64,000 bases of DNA from Cryptomeria japonica (lineage: Eukaryota > Streptophyta > Pinopsida > Cupressales > Cupressaceae), in the NCBI RefSeq assembly GCF_030272615.1, contig NC_081405.1:23327772-23391771 (forward strand), written 5' to 3'. Position 1 is the first letter of the stretch, and each line of letters starts with the position of its first letter. The position numbers were made by a program, and so were the translations under genes. The notes below the pieces were generated by a model. It did no database searches, was not told the DNA's origin, and saw nothing but the letters and a program-made list of their open reading frames with translations. Below, in pieces: positions 24,467 through 36,320 of this stretch.

Positions 24467-25484
24467 TGTTGGGATTAGGTGTCTCAACCTTGGAGTCCTA
24501 GCATTGGTTATTTAATAATTGATTTATTCTAATTTATTAATTTCCTAAGTTGCCATTCACTTTGTGGGTCCTCTTGGTGAGGTGGCATCCTACTTGACAG
24601 TGATGAGATGGCATAATCTTGTTTTTTAGGAAATTGTTGGCACTTGGAAGATTCTACATTTTGGGAAGGTGTTGTCATATATTTCCAGTTTGGAGTGGAA
24701 ATTGATTGATTTGGCAATTTCCTATGTTGACTAAAGAGTCTTGGCTTGTGTTTTCTATTGTGGATTGGAGTTGCATTTGAGCAGCTAATATTTATGGTGG
24801 AGTTCATTTTTGACAAGTGGTGTGAGGTAAGGAAAGTGCCTATTCCTAGTTATGGGAGTTGCTATGTTGAACTTGCATTACATTGGGCAAGCTAACCGTT
24901 TTGGATGAGATAGGTGTTAGTTCTTTGGAAGTTGCTATGTGCAACATGTCATGATAATGGTAATTATATGACTTACCTCTTAGGCTTTGAAGGCTTTGGA
25001 AGTTGCTATGTGCAACATGTCATGATAATGGTAATTATATGACTTACCTCTTAGGCTTTGAAGTTGGTTTTGGAAACCATGGAAGCCTTCTACTTTGTGT
25101 TGAGCTTCATAAATATGTGGTGCTTTAGCTTATTTTTTAAGAGAGGTTGAAGATTTTGAGAGACATCGTTATGCTGCCGGAATTACTCCTGAATCTTGTA
25201 ATAGTGTGAAGACTCTTGAAGAGCATAGCTCTGAGATTTTATTGTAACTGTTGTTGTTGCTGATAATACAATTGAGTCTGGCTTTTGGAGTGTGGGTTTT
25301 CTCCTAAAAGGGTTTTCCCACGTATATGTTGTGTTATGTGTTTATTCTGTTTTGAATATTTGTTAATGTTTAATTAGATGTGCATCTGAATCTGTAATTG
25401 TTAAAGGGTTTAGAATTTTTTCTGCATTCACTCTCCTGATAATTCAGTGTAGGAAGCTGTATTCCGCTACCTAGTTTCCTTTTA
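24467..25484 (+). repeat. 5' LTR of the copia element
   Basis: 1,018 bp, from TGTTGGGATTAGG to TTTCCTTTTA, followed two bases later by the primer-binding site. It is longer than the 3' LTR. The main reason is a tandem duplication of about 73 bp near 24,930-25,060 (unit starting ttggaagttgctatgtgcaa), which is present once in the 3' LTR. Confidence 0.9.
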
Positions 25485-25607
25485 GTTGGTATCAGAGCTT
25501 GATCACCTTTGATCTTAGTTGTGGGGATTGTTGGGTTTTTTGTACTGATCTAGTTTCAGTGGGAGTTTTGCAAAAGTGATTTTCTTGATATCCTATTGTA
25601 GAAAAAG

Positions 25608-28600
25608 ATGGCGATCACATCTGGTAGGATTGATATGGAGAATGATTATTTCGGTGAAGCATTGGTTGCAGTTTTGGCAATGTAGGCATCCGAAGATGTG
25701 TGGTTAATAGATTCCGGAGCATCTTTTCACACATCACATAGAGATTGGTTCTCGAAATATGAAGAATTTGATGATGGAAAGGTGTACCTCAGTGATGATT
25801 CTCATCTAGAAATCGCTGGTCGTGGAAGAGTTTGAATTAAATTTCTTGATGGTAGAGTGAAGGGAATTGATGGTGTGTTGCATATCCCAGGTTTGGCACG
25901 AAACCTCCTTTCATTGAGTAAATTGAATGATGTGGGTATGCAAGTTGTTTTCTCGAGTGGAGTATGTATGATGACTAGAGGAGCTATGGTTTTGGCTAGA
26001 GGAGTTCGGATAGGAACCTTGTTCAAGCTGGATGCATGCATTGTTCAGTGCAATAACTCCTCTGTTAAGTCGAAGAAGAGAAAATCTTTAGATTCTTCAT
26101 CCTAACCATTAGTTAAAGCAGTGAAGAATTCTGTTGCATCTACTTCCGATGGTCATGCCTTTTGGGTACCTAAGGGTGCTCATTCTTTGGAAATGAAGCT
26201 TCCTGCAGAGAAGACAATGTTATGGCACCAAAGACTTGTTCATATTGGTGAGAAGGGTCTCCGAACCTTAAAGTTTAAGAGTCTTGTAGAAGGCCTTGAA
26301 GATTGCAATCTCGATTTCGACTTCTGTGAAATTGTATCTTTGGTAAATAAAACCGTGTGCAATTTTATGAAAGTTCTCATAAGTCTTCTAGTGTGTTAGA
26401 CTACATTCATGCGGATGTGTTTGGTCCTATAAATGTTCCTTCGTTATCAAAATCTGTATACTTTGTATCTTTTATAGATGATTACAGTAGGAGGACATTT
26501 GTTTATTTCCTCATGAGTAAGGCTGAAGTCTTTAGTCGGTTTAAGGAGTTTAAATCCTTGGTTGAAAATCAGACTGATAGGAAGATTAAATGTTTGAGAA
26601 CTGACAACGGTTGTGAGTTTTGTTCTACAGAGTTTGATAAGTTTTGTAAAAAGCATGGGATTGAAAGACATAAGACAACTCCATACACCCCTCAACAGAA
26701 TGTTGTTGCAGAGAGAATGAACAGGACGTTGATGGAGAGGGCTAGGAGTATGCTGAGTGGAGCTGGCCTTGAGCAAAAGTTTTGGGCTGAACCTGTAGCC
26801 ACTGCGTGTTATCTAATCAACAGATCTCCTACATCAGCTCTTGTTGATAAGACACCCATGGAGGCGTGGTCTAGTAAAAAGACTTCTTTAAGGCATCTTA
26901 GAGTATTTGGTTGCGAGGCATATGCACATGTGCCAAGTGAGAAGAGGTCTAAGTTGGAAAATTAGGTGGTTAAATGTATCTTTATTGGCTATGGTGTCGG
27001 TGTGAAAGGGTGCAAGCTTTGGGATCTAGTGGCCCAGAAGGTTCTCTATAGTAGAAGTGTAATTTTCAAAGAGATGAAACCTTCCATTGTATTATTGCAG
27101 CCAAAAAAAGAGGAAAAGGAGGTAGTTCAAGTTCCACTTACTCCGACAAGAGATGAACTACGTACTCCTAGTGGACCTGATAATGAGGAGAGCTCTAGAA
27201 GATGAATAACCTCAACCTCAACCTCAACTATTGAGGAGTTCTACGCGTGATAGGCGACAATCGGATCGATTTGTTTATTCACCAGAAAGGTTTAGTTATT
27301 CTTTGTTGGATTCAAATTGTGTTTTTGCCTTGATTGTTAACACTGATGAGCCTAGGATTGTTAGAGAGGCTATGGGTATGGATGATGCAGATTCCTGGAA
27401 GAAAGCCATAGATGAAGAGATGGCTTCTTTGAAGAAAAATGAAACTTGGAATCTGGTACCTTTGCTTGATGGACGTAAACCCGTTGGTTGTAAATGAATG
27501 TTCAAGAAGTTGGGTCTTGATGATAGTGTTGAAAAGCATAAGGCATGATTGGTCGTGAAGGTGTATTCACAGGAGGAGGAAATTAACTTTGGTGAGATTT
27601 TCTCTCCTGTAGTGAAGCTGACATCCATTTGTTTTCTGTTATCACTTGCAGTAGCGTATGATTTGGAAATTGAGCAAATGGATGTGAAGACAACTTTCCT
27701 TCATGGCGATTTGGAGGAAGAAATTTATATGTCACAGCCTGAGCATTTTGTGGTTGAAGGTAAAAAACATCTGGTATGCAAGATGAAGAAATCTCTGTAT
27801 GGTTTGAAACAGTCTCCTAGGATGTGGTGCCAAAAATTTGACACCTATGTGTTGAGTTTGGGATTTCAGAGATCTAAATCTGACCATTGTGTGTATTTCA
27901 AAACTGAAAATGGTCACATTCTCATTATTGCATTGTGTGTAGATGATATGTTGTTTTTTGGAAATGGTAACATGATTTCAGATTTGAAGTTTCAGTTGTC
28001 AGCACATGATTTCAGATTTGAAGTTTTAGTTGTCAGCACAGTTTGATATGAAAGATTTAGGTGCGGCGAGGTATATCCTGGAGATGGAGATCAGAAGAGA
28101 TAGAGCTAGCAAAAAGCTCTGGTTAAGCTAGAGAAAGTATGTGAACTCGGTGTTGGAGAGATTCAACATGTCAACTTGCAAATCCTTGGTAGTTCCTTTT
28201 CTGCAAGGAACGAAGTATCAGTTGAGGATTGTCCAAAATCTCCTGATGAGATAGAGGACATGACCAGAGTACCATATGCAAGTGTTGTAGGCAGTTTAAT
28301 GTATGCCATGGTCTGTACTAGGCCAGACATTACCCAAGCAGTGGGAGTCTTGATTCGGTTTATGGCTGATCCTGGACGAGTACATTGGGATGCAGTGAAG
28401 AGAGTGTTCAGATATTTGCAGGGTACTTTCGAGTATTCCCTATGTTTTCATGGTTATCCTAGTGGACCTCGACATTCAGTTTGTATTCGTGGATTCAAAT
28501 TGGGCAGGTGACATTGACAGCAGGAGATCCACCAGTGGATATGTTTTCACGATGTTTGGTGGTGCTATTAGTTGGATGAGTAAGCGACAAGCTGTAGTCC

Positions 28601-28938
28601 CTTTGTCCACGATAGAAGCAAAGTACATGGCAGCTACTCATGCTTGTAAGGAAGCCATTTGGCTTAAAAGGTTGTGTTCTGATATTGTTTTTGATGCAGG
28701 ACACATTACAATTTGTTATGATAGCCAGAGTGCCATTAGCTTAGCTAAGAATCCTACTTTCCATGCTAGAACAAAGCATATTGATGTACAATTTCATTTT
28801 GTTCGTGATATGGTAGAATATGGAAAGGTGAAGTTGGAGAAGGTTGATACTTTGGCGAATGTCATAGATGCATTGACAAAGCCAGTGAGCACTGAGAAGT
28901 TCAAATGGTGTGCCAGTTCGATGGGCCTTGGGGCCTAA
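25608..28938 (+). pseudogene. Copia pol (protease, integrase, RT, RNase H), broken
   Basis: The ATG at 25608 opens the usual Gag start MAITSGRIDMEND. After about 15 codons the sequence jumps to the Gag-protease junction, and a stop (25686) replaces a likely Gln. The protease site DSGASFHTS is at about 25710. The integrase zinc/GAG-pre-integrase block is near 26,160-26,350. The integrase core is at 26357-26965, with the catalytic region D..LRTDNG..and AERMNRTLMERAR. RT follows at 27380-28046 and beyond, with the active site as CVDD (27936-27947) instead of YVDD. RNase H at 28500-28938 contains TIEAKYMAATHACKEA and ends SSMGLGA. A 33-34 bp tandem duplication disrupts RT near 27,975-28,040. At least seven stops or frameshifts make it non-functional. 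Confidence 0.95.
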
Positions 28939-28985
28939 GCAGTTGATGATGCAGACTCTTGTTAGGTCTTCGACAAGTGGGAGAA

Positions 28986-29835
28986 TGTTGGGATTAGGTG
29001 TCTCAACCTTGGAGTCCTAGCATTGGTTATTTAATAATTGATTTATTCTAATTTATTAATTTCCTAAGTTGCCATTCACTTTGTGGGTTCTCTTGGTGAG
29101 GTGGCATCCTACATGGTAGTGAGGAGATGGCATAATCTTGTTTTTTTGAAAATTGGTGTCCACTTGAAAGATTCTACATTTTGGGAAGGTGTTGTTATAT
29201 ATTTCTAGTTTGGAGTGTGGCAATTTCCTATGTTGACTAAAGAGAGGCTTGTGTTTTCTATTGTGGATTGGAGTTGTATTTGAGCAACTAATATTTATGG
29301 AGTTCACTTTTGACAAGTGGTGTGAGGTAAGGAAAGTGCCTATTCCTAGTTATGGGAGTTGCTATTTTGAACTTGCATTACATTGGACAAGATAACTGTT
29401 TTGGATGAGATAGGTGTTAATGCTTTGGAAGTTGCTATGTGCAACATGTCATGATAATGGTAATTATATGACTTACCTGGCTTATTTTTTAAGAGAGGTT
29501 GAAGATTTTGAGAGACATCGTTATGCTTCCGGAATTACTCCTGAATCCTGCAATAGTGTGAAGACTTCTGAAGAGCATAGCTTTGAGATTGTATTGTAAT
29601 TGTTGTTGTTGCTGATAATACAATTGAGTTTGGCTTTTGGAGTGTGGGTTTTTTCCCGAAAGGGTTTTCCGATGTATATGTTGTGTTATGTGTTTATTTT
29701 GTTTTGAATATCTATTAATGTTTAATTAGATGTGCATCTGAATTTGTAATTGTTAAAGGGTTTAGAATTTTTTTGCATTCACTCTCTTGATAGTTTAGTG
29801 TAGGAAGCTGTATTCTGCTACCTGGTTTCCTTTCA
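28986..29835 (+). repeat. 3' LTR of the copia element
   Basis: 850 bp, from TGTTGGGATTAGG after the purine-rich caagtgggagaa to TTTCCTTTCA. It is clearly homologous to the 5' LTR over its whole length, with small deletions and many substitutions, so the insertion is old. Confidence 0.95.
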
Positions 29836-32800
29836 ATCCTCAGTAAACAATGGAGGCTGCCCCAGTGATGTCCAATCACTGTAAGGATATATATCATCCA
29901 AATCAATTGCACCAGTTGGTGCTTCCTCTACCTTCCTTATGTGCAACCGAAGATTATATTGCACAAAGACAAGCTCATTGAGGCGTTTTTGAGCTAACTT
30001 GCTCCTCTTCTTCTTATGGATGGCCTCGAACAAGCTCCAATTGCGCTCACAATTGGATGAATTACAAGGTTGACATAAGATTTTTAGGGCAAATTTTTTG
30101 AGATTTGGGGTATTTCCACCCCAACTTTGCCACCAAGCATTTGCAAAATAAAATATTGGAAAGTTAGAAGGCAAAGTGAAAAATGAAAACATATTTTATT
30201 AAATTATCAATTACTTTAGACTCCAAAATCTAAATGGCAAATATTATACTTAGGGTTTGAGTGGTTCTTCCTCTCCTGGCCAGCTCTGAAGAGAATAGCT
30301 TATTCCTTGCTTCCTCATGATTTTGGAGTTCGGCCACAATGAGGTCTCTCACCTCAACCTCAGGTATCATCCTTTGAATGCATGTAGTGAGGCCCTCCAT
30401 GACCTCTCCATTAGGACTTGAGTAAGAATCCTCGATCTTAAAATGAGGGTTGAGGTAGTACCCTGCGGCATGAATGGGTTGGTGGAGCTTATTGTTCCAC
30501 CTCTTATCAATAATTTCACTGATGGGATCAAATTTGACTCTATCCCCCTTATAGTAATTTTTGATAGACTCCTTGGCTCTATCCATGGCCTTATAAACAT
30601 ACCCCATTGGGGTTTGGTCCCCATCTATTAAGTGGAGAACTTTAACCAAGGGCTCCGATACATACAATTGAAAAATATAAATTACAAAAAGATGAATTAT
30701 TGAAGTTACAAATTAATAATGAGAGACCATCTCTATAGATCTTTGTGCAAATAGGCTGTCAAAGACTATGCATGCAATAACCTCTCCTTCGGGCTTCTTT
30801 GAATAAGGTTAGTCTAGCCATGCTTGACTCACAAACATTTGTTTCAAAGTCGTCAATGCACCAAGAATGCTTTGCAATGTCAAGAGAATCGTTGCAAACC
30901 TTGTGACACCCGCTCTTACCAAATCTTTCTCTTGGGTGTGCTCTCTCATCAAGTGAAGAACCCAAGGGTGATTGTAAATATATTTTGCGATCCTCCTTGC
31001 ATCTTCTACAATTGGTGTCACGCAGTCAAGTTTTCCTATGTCCTCCAAAAGAAGGTCAAGAACATGTGCTACACAAGGTGTCCAAAAAAGAGTGGGGTAC
31101 CTATGTTGGAAGATTCTACCTACTGCCACATATGCTGCTACATTATCCGTGATTATTTGCATCACATTCTCAACTCCCACCTCTATGACAATTTGCTCCA
31201 ACATTAGAGCCAAAGTTTTAACATTTTTCACCTTGTTGGAGGCATCCATTGATTTCAAGAACACCACATTGTTCTTGCAAGCAACCAAGAAATTATTAAT
31301 GGTGTGGTTTTTGCCATCTGTCCACCCATCAGAAAGAATAGTGTAGCCATATTTTTTCCTTTCTTTTCTTTGGTCCACCACTTCTTTTGCCCTATCAACT
31401 GCATTTGTGAGCAACGTACAAGTACAAAGTGAAATTAGGTTTTAGTACACAATTTTGATTTAATAAACAAGAAAAATATTTTAAAATGAAGTCAAGTAGA
31501 CTATTTATTAACCTCCCACCCAAGTCCTTGCGAGAAGGGGCCTTGTATCCTTTTCTTGAAACTGTCAATGCGGTAACCAAAACAAGCCAATAAGGATTGT
31601 TTGCCACATTGAATGGGATGTTGTTGAAGTACCAAAAATTGGCACATGCAATGTCTATTTTCTCATGCACCTCCCTATTCCATCCAGTTGCCTCTAATGA
31701 TGGTTGTGCTCTAGGTGTGTTCTAGGCACAAAATTATTACCTACAGACTGTGGCACTGATGGTGATGCAGCAGGCGCTCTACTAGAAGCAGAAGTGGTGG
31801 CTGAGGTGGTGCTGGGCTTGCCGATACATGGGCCACTACGAGAGCTCACTATGCCCCGAAGTGCTTCTTCTTCTTCAAGGTCAATTGTTCAACACCTTGA
31901 GATTTAGTTATGGCTACTCTCATGGCTAGTTTTGTCCTCTCCCTTTGTAACTTTTTCTCTTCCCTAGTTGCAAGTATGGCATTAATGTCTCTTTTTATTT
32001 CTTCTGTCGCTCGAAGACATACTCTAGCATCATGCTTCTCGATGCCTGCAAGGTGGTATTTGAGGTGGTTTGTGCCTCCATGAAATACTCTTTCACATTT
32101 AATGCATATCATCGACCCAGGTTCCGATCTTTCAAAGGCATACTTCCAAGCCCTATCTCTAGCACCTTTAGGACGAGTGCCTACATATCCAAATAGGCAT
32201 GCATCTACTAATGGGGTAGACCTTGATGTTGAAGCTGAACCACTTGTATTTGTCATTATAAATTAAGGTTAACCGTTAACCTACACACATGAAGTGAAAA
32301 GTGAAAGTTAATATTTTAGTTAAAATTTTTATCAAACTATCTAAATTAGTTTAAATAATTTTAGACATCATTGAAAGTTAAAAAAAATAAAAAAAATTGT
32401 TAGGGTTTGATTTTTTTTTTGAAAAACTAGAGATTCTTGAACAACAATGAAAAACTCAATAAAAATTGTCAAAAATGGTGTTAAATCTTGTTCATATGAC
32501 TCTAAATCAATTTAGACTATTTAGGAATGATTTTCTATTCATCTAGATGCAACAAAAAATAAATAAAATGTTTTAAAAAAACATAGGAAAAAAATTCAGA
32601 AAACCTATATGGGAATCTGATTTTGCTTTAAAAACCTCCTCAAATCCACTTATAATTGACAAGAATCGATGGAAATCAGATTGGAAATGCTTGGGAGGGT
32701 GTTTTTCCCCTTAGCAGCAAATTAGAAAACTCAGAATGATGAAATGAACATTTTTTTTGATGTTTTTAACATATGAAGTAGCGCGACCGAGTTTTTAATA

Positions 32801-33008
32801 TGGACTCAGTGAGTCATTGGCGTAAAAACTCGCCAGAGGAAAAAACTTGCCGAGTTTTCTATGAGTAGTCCTTCTATGGTTGTAATCCCTAGGACACTTG
32901 GCATCTTCGTCATGATAGAGTTCTATTACAGCTTATTAATGATATTTATAAGTTGGTATTAATGATGAAGTGGGGGTTATTTTAGGGAAAGAATCTCATT
33001 AATATTTT

Positions 33009-33475
33009 TGTTGGTGTAAATAATTATTCATCTTGGATTTTATTACACTTTACTTAAGTTTACTTAGGTACATGCATTTAATAGTAGTTTGGGTATGAGA
33101 CACTTGGGTGTTTGTGCCACATTGGGATAATGTGTGTAGGAGAATTTCCACCTTTTATGGTGTTGATCTTATCTTGTTGTTACATTCCACCTCATGTGGA
33201 ATATTATATGTTTCTCCTACCTACCCACACCTATTTCCTACCTACCCTTGTTTCTTATTGAGCCACATGTCATGTTTGTGTGCTCACATATCCATATAGC
33301 CTTGCCTATATAAGTAGGCTCATCTACATTGTTTGTACGGACAATCATTGAACATCTTGTAATGATCCAGTTGATCATATTTTGCATCTTGATAGAATAC
33401 AATTTATTCCTATCATCTATTTTGTCTCTCTTATTTGTGCTTTCCATTGCCTCTAGATCTTGGCAAATTCTCGCA
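33009..33475 (+). repeat. Copia solo LTR
   Basis: 467 bp, from TGTTGGTGTAAATAATTATT to ...TCTCGCA, flanked by a perfect 5 bp duplication ATTTT (33004-33008 and 33476-33480). It is the same family as the LTR at 15281-15766. It has a TATA-like GCCTATATAAGTAGGC near 33,306. It arose from a full element by LTR-LTR recombination. It sits about 120 bp outside the hAT element. Confidence 0.9.
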
Positions 33476-33911
33476 ATTTTAGGTGCTAGTTTTGAGAGGG
33501 AAAGTGGGGCGTTGAAATTGTGCCTTGTTGGTGCTATTTATTGAGGGTGCTTGGTTGCCTTTGAGACATCTACCAATTTATTTAGTTTTTTATCATAGTT
33601 TGAGCTTCATGTTCATCTATAGGATTTAAGGATGATAAGTGAAAATCCTTGGATTCTAGAGATTAGAGGACAAAACCCCTTTGGTTTCTTGTGGACAATC
33701 TCACACAGAGGTTCTATTTGTACTTCAAAGTTTTTTTTGGATTTTTAGTATATATTTTGGAATTTGTAGCAAGTTTTGTATTTCTTAAGCTTCAACATAT
33801 TGTGGAAGCATATATTTTATGATCACTAAAACAACATTATATTGTGGAGGAAGCTTTTTTCATATTTTTGTGTTATTCTTTAATGCTTCAACATATTTAT
33901 GCTATTTGTGC

Positions 33912-34591
33912 CAAAGTTTTAGGACAGAGACTCGGTGTGGACTCAGCAACCCAAAATAGGATTGGGACTCAAGACTCTGCATGGACTCTGGACTCGACAC
34001 AAACTCAGCAAAAAAAACCGTAGTTTTACAAAAAACAAAAAGAAATTAATGCATTTAGAGAACAAAAAAGCTAAATTAGACTATCAACTTGTTATAATTC
34101 AAACACTACACATGTCATATAATCTTAAAACACTTAATATTTGAAATTTGATAATTCATACTCAATAACTAGTGGGGGTTTGGGAGTGGAGACCCTAATG
34201 GGTTTGAGGGGCAACAATGATAAGTTGCACAAGGTCTTAGATATGAGAAAAATCTAATGATAGAAAGGAAGTTTTCTTTTAGATGATTGAAAGTGGACGA
34301 GTTTGAGCCGAATTCTGAAGAAATGGATGAGTTTGAGTTGCACCAGACTTGTTTTGGACAAGAAAGTGCAAAAAGAAGTGAAAAAAAATTTAGAATACCC
34401 ACTTTTTAAAGTTGTTGGATGTCCCAGCCGGACACGAAAGTCCCCCTTCAAGACTTGCGAGTCGAAGCCTAGGACTGTGCGAGTCTCATATGAGGACTCG
34501 GCTTGCGAGTCCGTCGCAAGTCGACTCAACGAGCCTTAGAGCTCACAAGTCTTGCAAGCCTTTGCCAAAACTCACTGATTCCTTAAACTTG
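33912..34591. mobile_element. 680 bp non-autonomous hAT (MITE-like)
   Basis: It is flanked by a perfect 8 bp duplication ATTTGTGC (33904-33911 and 34592-34599). The ends read CAAAGTTTTAGGA and, inverted, CAAGTTTAAGGA. The interior has ACTCGG/GACTCAG motifs like the subterminal parts of the larger hAT element and no transposase. Short open frames inside overlap on both strands and are not credible genes. Confidence 0.75.
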
Positions 34592-34746
34592 ATTTGTGCA
34601 ATCCATTGTTACATCTTTCTAGGCATTGTTGTTATTGGAAATAATATGTATAAAAGTTGTTTTTCATCCACCATTTTCTCTCACCTTGCTGTCATGAGAT
34701 TTGGGTGATTAGAAAGTGGTGAATAATTATATTTACTTGTATTCTC

Positions 34747-36320
34747 TGTAATGTCCCCATTTTGCGAGCATCAGAGTTTGTAAGAATTAGCCTATCATTT
34801 GACCCTCGTAGGCTAACAATTATTGATAGAGGGCCTCGTGTGGCAGTTACTTGGTGATTAGAGACATTACTCTTCAGCTGGATTCAGGTTTTGGCCTTTG
34901 CACAGGTTTTTTGACTCAGATTGGCACACTTACTATTTATAGTAAGTTACTATTTTGGGAGAGTCAAGGTTCCTATTAATAGAAAGACACCTGAGCATAG
35001 CTTATTGGCAGTGTCGACCTTGATTGGGCCTTTGCAGCTATTTCTAGACTCAGTTCCACATACTTACTATTTATAGTAAGTCACTATTCAGGGTTTCTAT
35101 TTTTAGACAGGCATCCAATCACATGGAGAACAGGGAGAGTCGACTCCTGGCTCAGACGGCTAGTTTAAGTGACTTAAGTGATTTATTTAATATTTTAATA
35201 TTATTATAAAGTTCTAAAGTAACTTTATAATAATAAAGTCACTTTAATATAATAAAGTGCGTTAAGTGAATAATTTAATGTGGGAATAAATCTTTTATCC
35301 CACATTGGCCAGGAAGGTGTTTGAGCTCTCTTAAGGAAAGAATAAAAGGAAAGGCAAGAGTTCATTCTCGGCATCCAGTTGATGAATAGTATTTTGATTG
35401 ATTTTTATTGTGGAGCCCAGGGCTTTCGCAATTTTCTTCTTTGATCATAGGAAACGAAAATTTCCTATTGATAGCAATTTTGAAGGTGTGAAATAACACC
35501 TGAATTATTGCAGTTGTGGGAAAGAATACTTCAGTTCTTTCATTTGTGCAAATTGGTGAAGTTTTCTACAAGGGTTTGAAGAATATTGAGGACTATCGAG
35601 TGCAGACCTGAAGATTCATTGGCAGCCATTAGTAATCGTTCTTTTTAAAGTTTGTTCTTGCTGCTACAGTGCGCATGAACAGTACCCGTGAACAGTGCGC
35701 ATGAACAGTGCCCGTGAACAGTGCGCGTGAACAGTGCGCATGAACAGTGCGCGTGAATAGTGCGTATGAACAGTGTGCATGAACAGTGCGCTACAGTAGT
35801 TTGAGTTTTATAGAAGGGGATTTAGAAAGGTTGAACAGCTATATATATTTGACAAGGGATTTGCATATGAGGAGAATCAAACCAATATATCAAGGCAGCC
35901 ATTGAAATACCAGGTTTTCTATCTATGGTCATTGTATTAGAAAATCATTACTTCATTGCATCATTTTCTATTATGATTATATCATGAAATATTTGGAGGT
36001 TGCATATGTTTAATGGAGATATAATTTGCATATTCCACATTCATGGTAGCATTCAACATTGATCAGCCACTTAGCTTTCATGCCAATTGTTTGCTTAAAT
36101 GCCTAATGGTTGTAGGTATACATTGGGATGCATGACAAGTGTTTGTCTTAATGTCAACTAGCTGTACTATCGATTCTCCTTTTGGGCCTTCTGAGGATTG
36201 GAGTTTCTTTGCAGTGGAGGCTACTCTAATATACTACATTCTCTTAGCTTACTCTCATGGAATCTTGGTGATTAGAAAGTGGTAAATATTTTATATTAAT
36301 TTTTTTTTGAGGATATTAGA
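34747..36320 (+). repeat. Ty3/gypsy 5' LTR
   Basis: The LTR starts TGTAATGTCCCCATTTTGCG and ends near GAGGATATTAGA, a decayed mirror of the start. A primer-binding-site relic TGGTATCAATGC begins at 36322. It is 1,574 bp. It contains a run of about nine 14 bp repeats (gcgcatgaacagtg and variants, 35665-35795). LTR ends of the same family appear in reverse at 44529 and 63922. Confidence 0.75.

Larger units (their letters stand above)
24467..29835 (+). mobile_element. Ty1/copia retrotransposon lacking gag
   Basis: The element has LTRs at both ends starting TGTTGGGATTAGGTGTCTC and a primer-binding site TGGTATCAGAGC at 25487-25498. A polypurine tract lies just before 28986. The flanks are ATCTT (24462-24466) and ATCCT (29836-29840), a 5 bp target-site duplication with one change. 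It is inserted in the hAT transposase gene, on the opposite strand. Protease, integrase, RT and RNase H are present with many stops. Gag is almost entirely absent. Confidence 0.95.
24267..32256 (-). pseudogene. hAT transposase, broken by a copia insertion
   Basis: The minus-strand segments in order are as follows. 32256-31849 holds a BED-type zinc finger, with CIKCERVFHGGTNHLKYHLAG and the following His and Cys. 31670-31395 and 31414-30809 hold the DUF659/catalytic region, with LSDGWTDG and the MQIITDN..AYVAVGR block. 30667-30230 continues the central domain with RWNNKLHQPIHAAGYYLNP. 30192-29841 is the C-terminal hATC dimerisation domain, with SNCERNWSLFEAIHKKKRSKL and the RLNELVFVQYNLRL motif. 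The acidic tail lies beyond the copia insertion at 24466-24267 and ends at a stop near 24267. Frame changes near 31870 and 30800, and stops between segments, show decay. Some gaps may be introns. Confidence 0.9.
23871..32878 (-). mobile_element. hAT DNA transposon split by a copia element
   Basis: The element is flanked by a perfect 8 bp target-site duplication GTTGTAAT (23863-23870 and 32879-32886), the length typical of hAT. The termini begin CATAG on both sides and are short and imperfect (CATAGTTGAACTAC against CATAGAAGGACTAC). The subterminal regions share ACTCGGC motifs. A minus-strand transposase gene fills most of it (32256 down to 24267). A 5,369 bp copia retrotransposon at 24467-29835 was inserted into the transposase coding region near its 3' end. 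Without it and one 5 bp duplication the hAT is about 3.6 kb. It lies in SPO11-2 intron 1. Confidence 0.9.
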
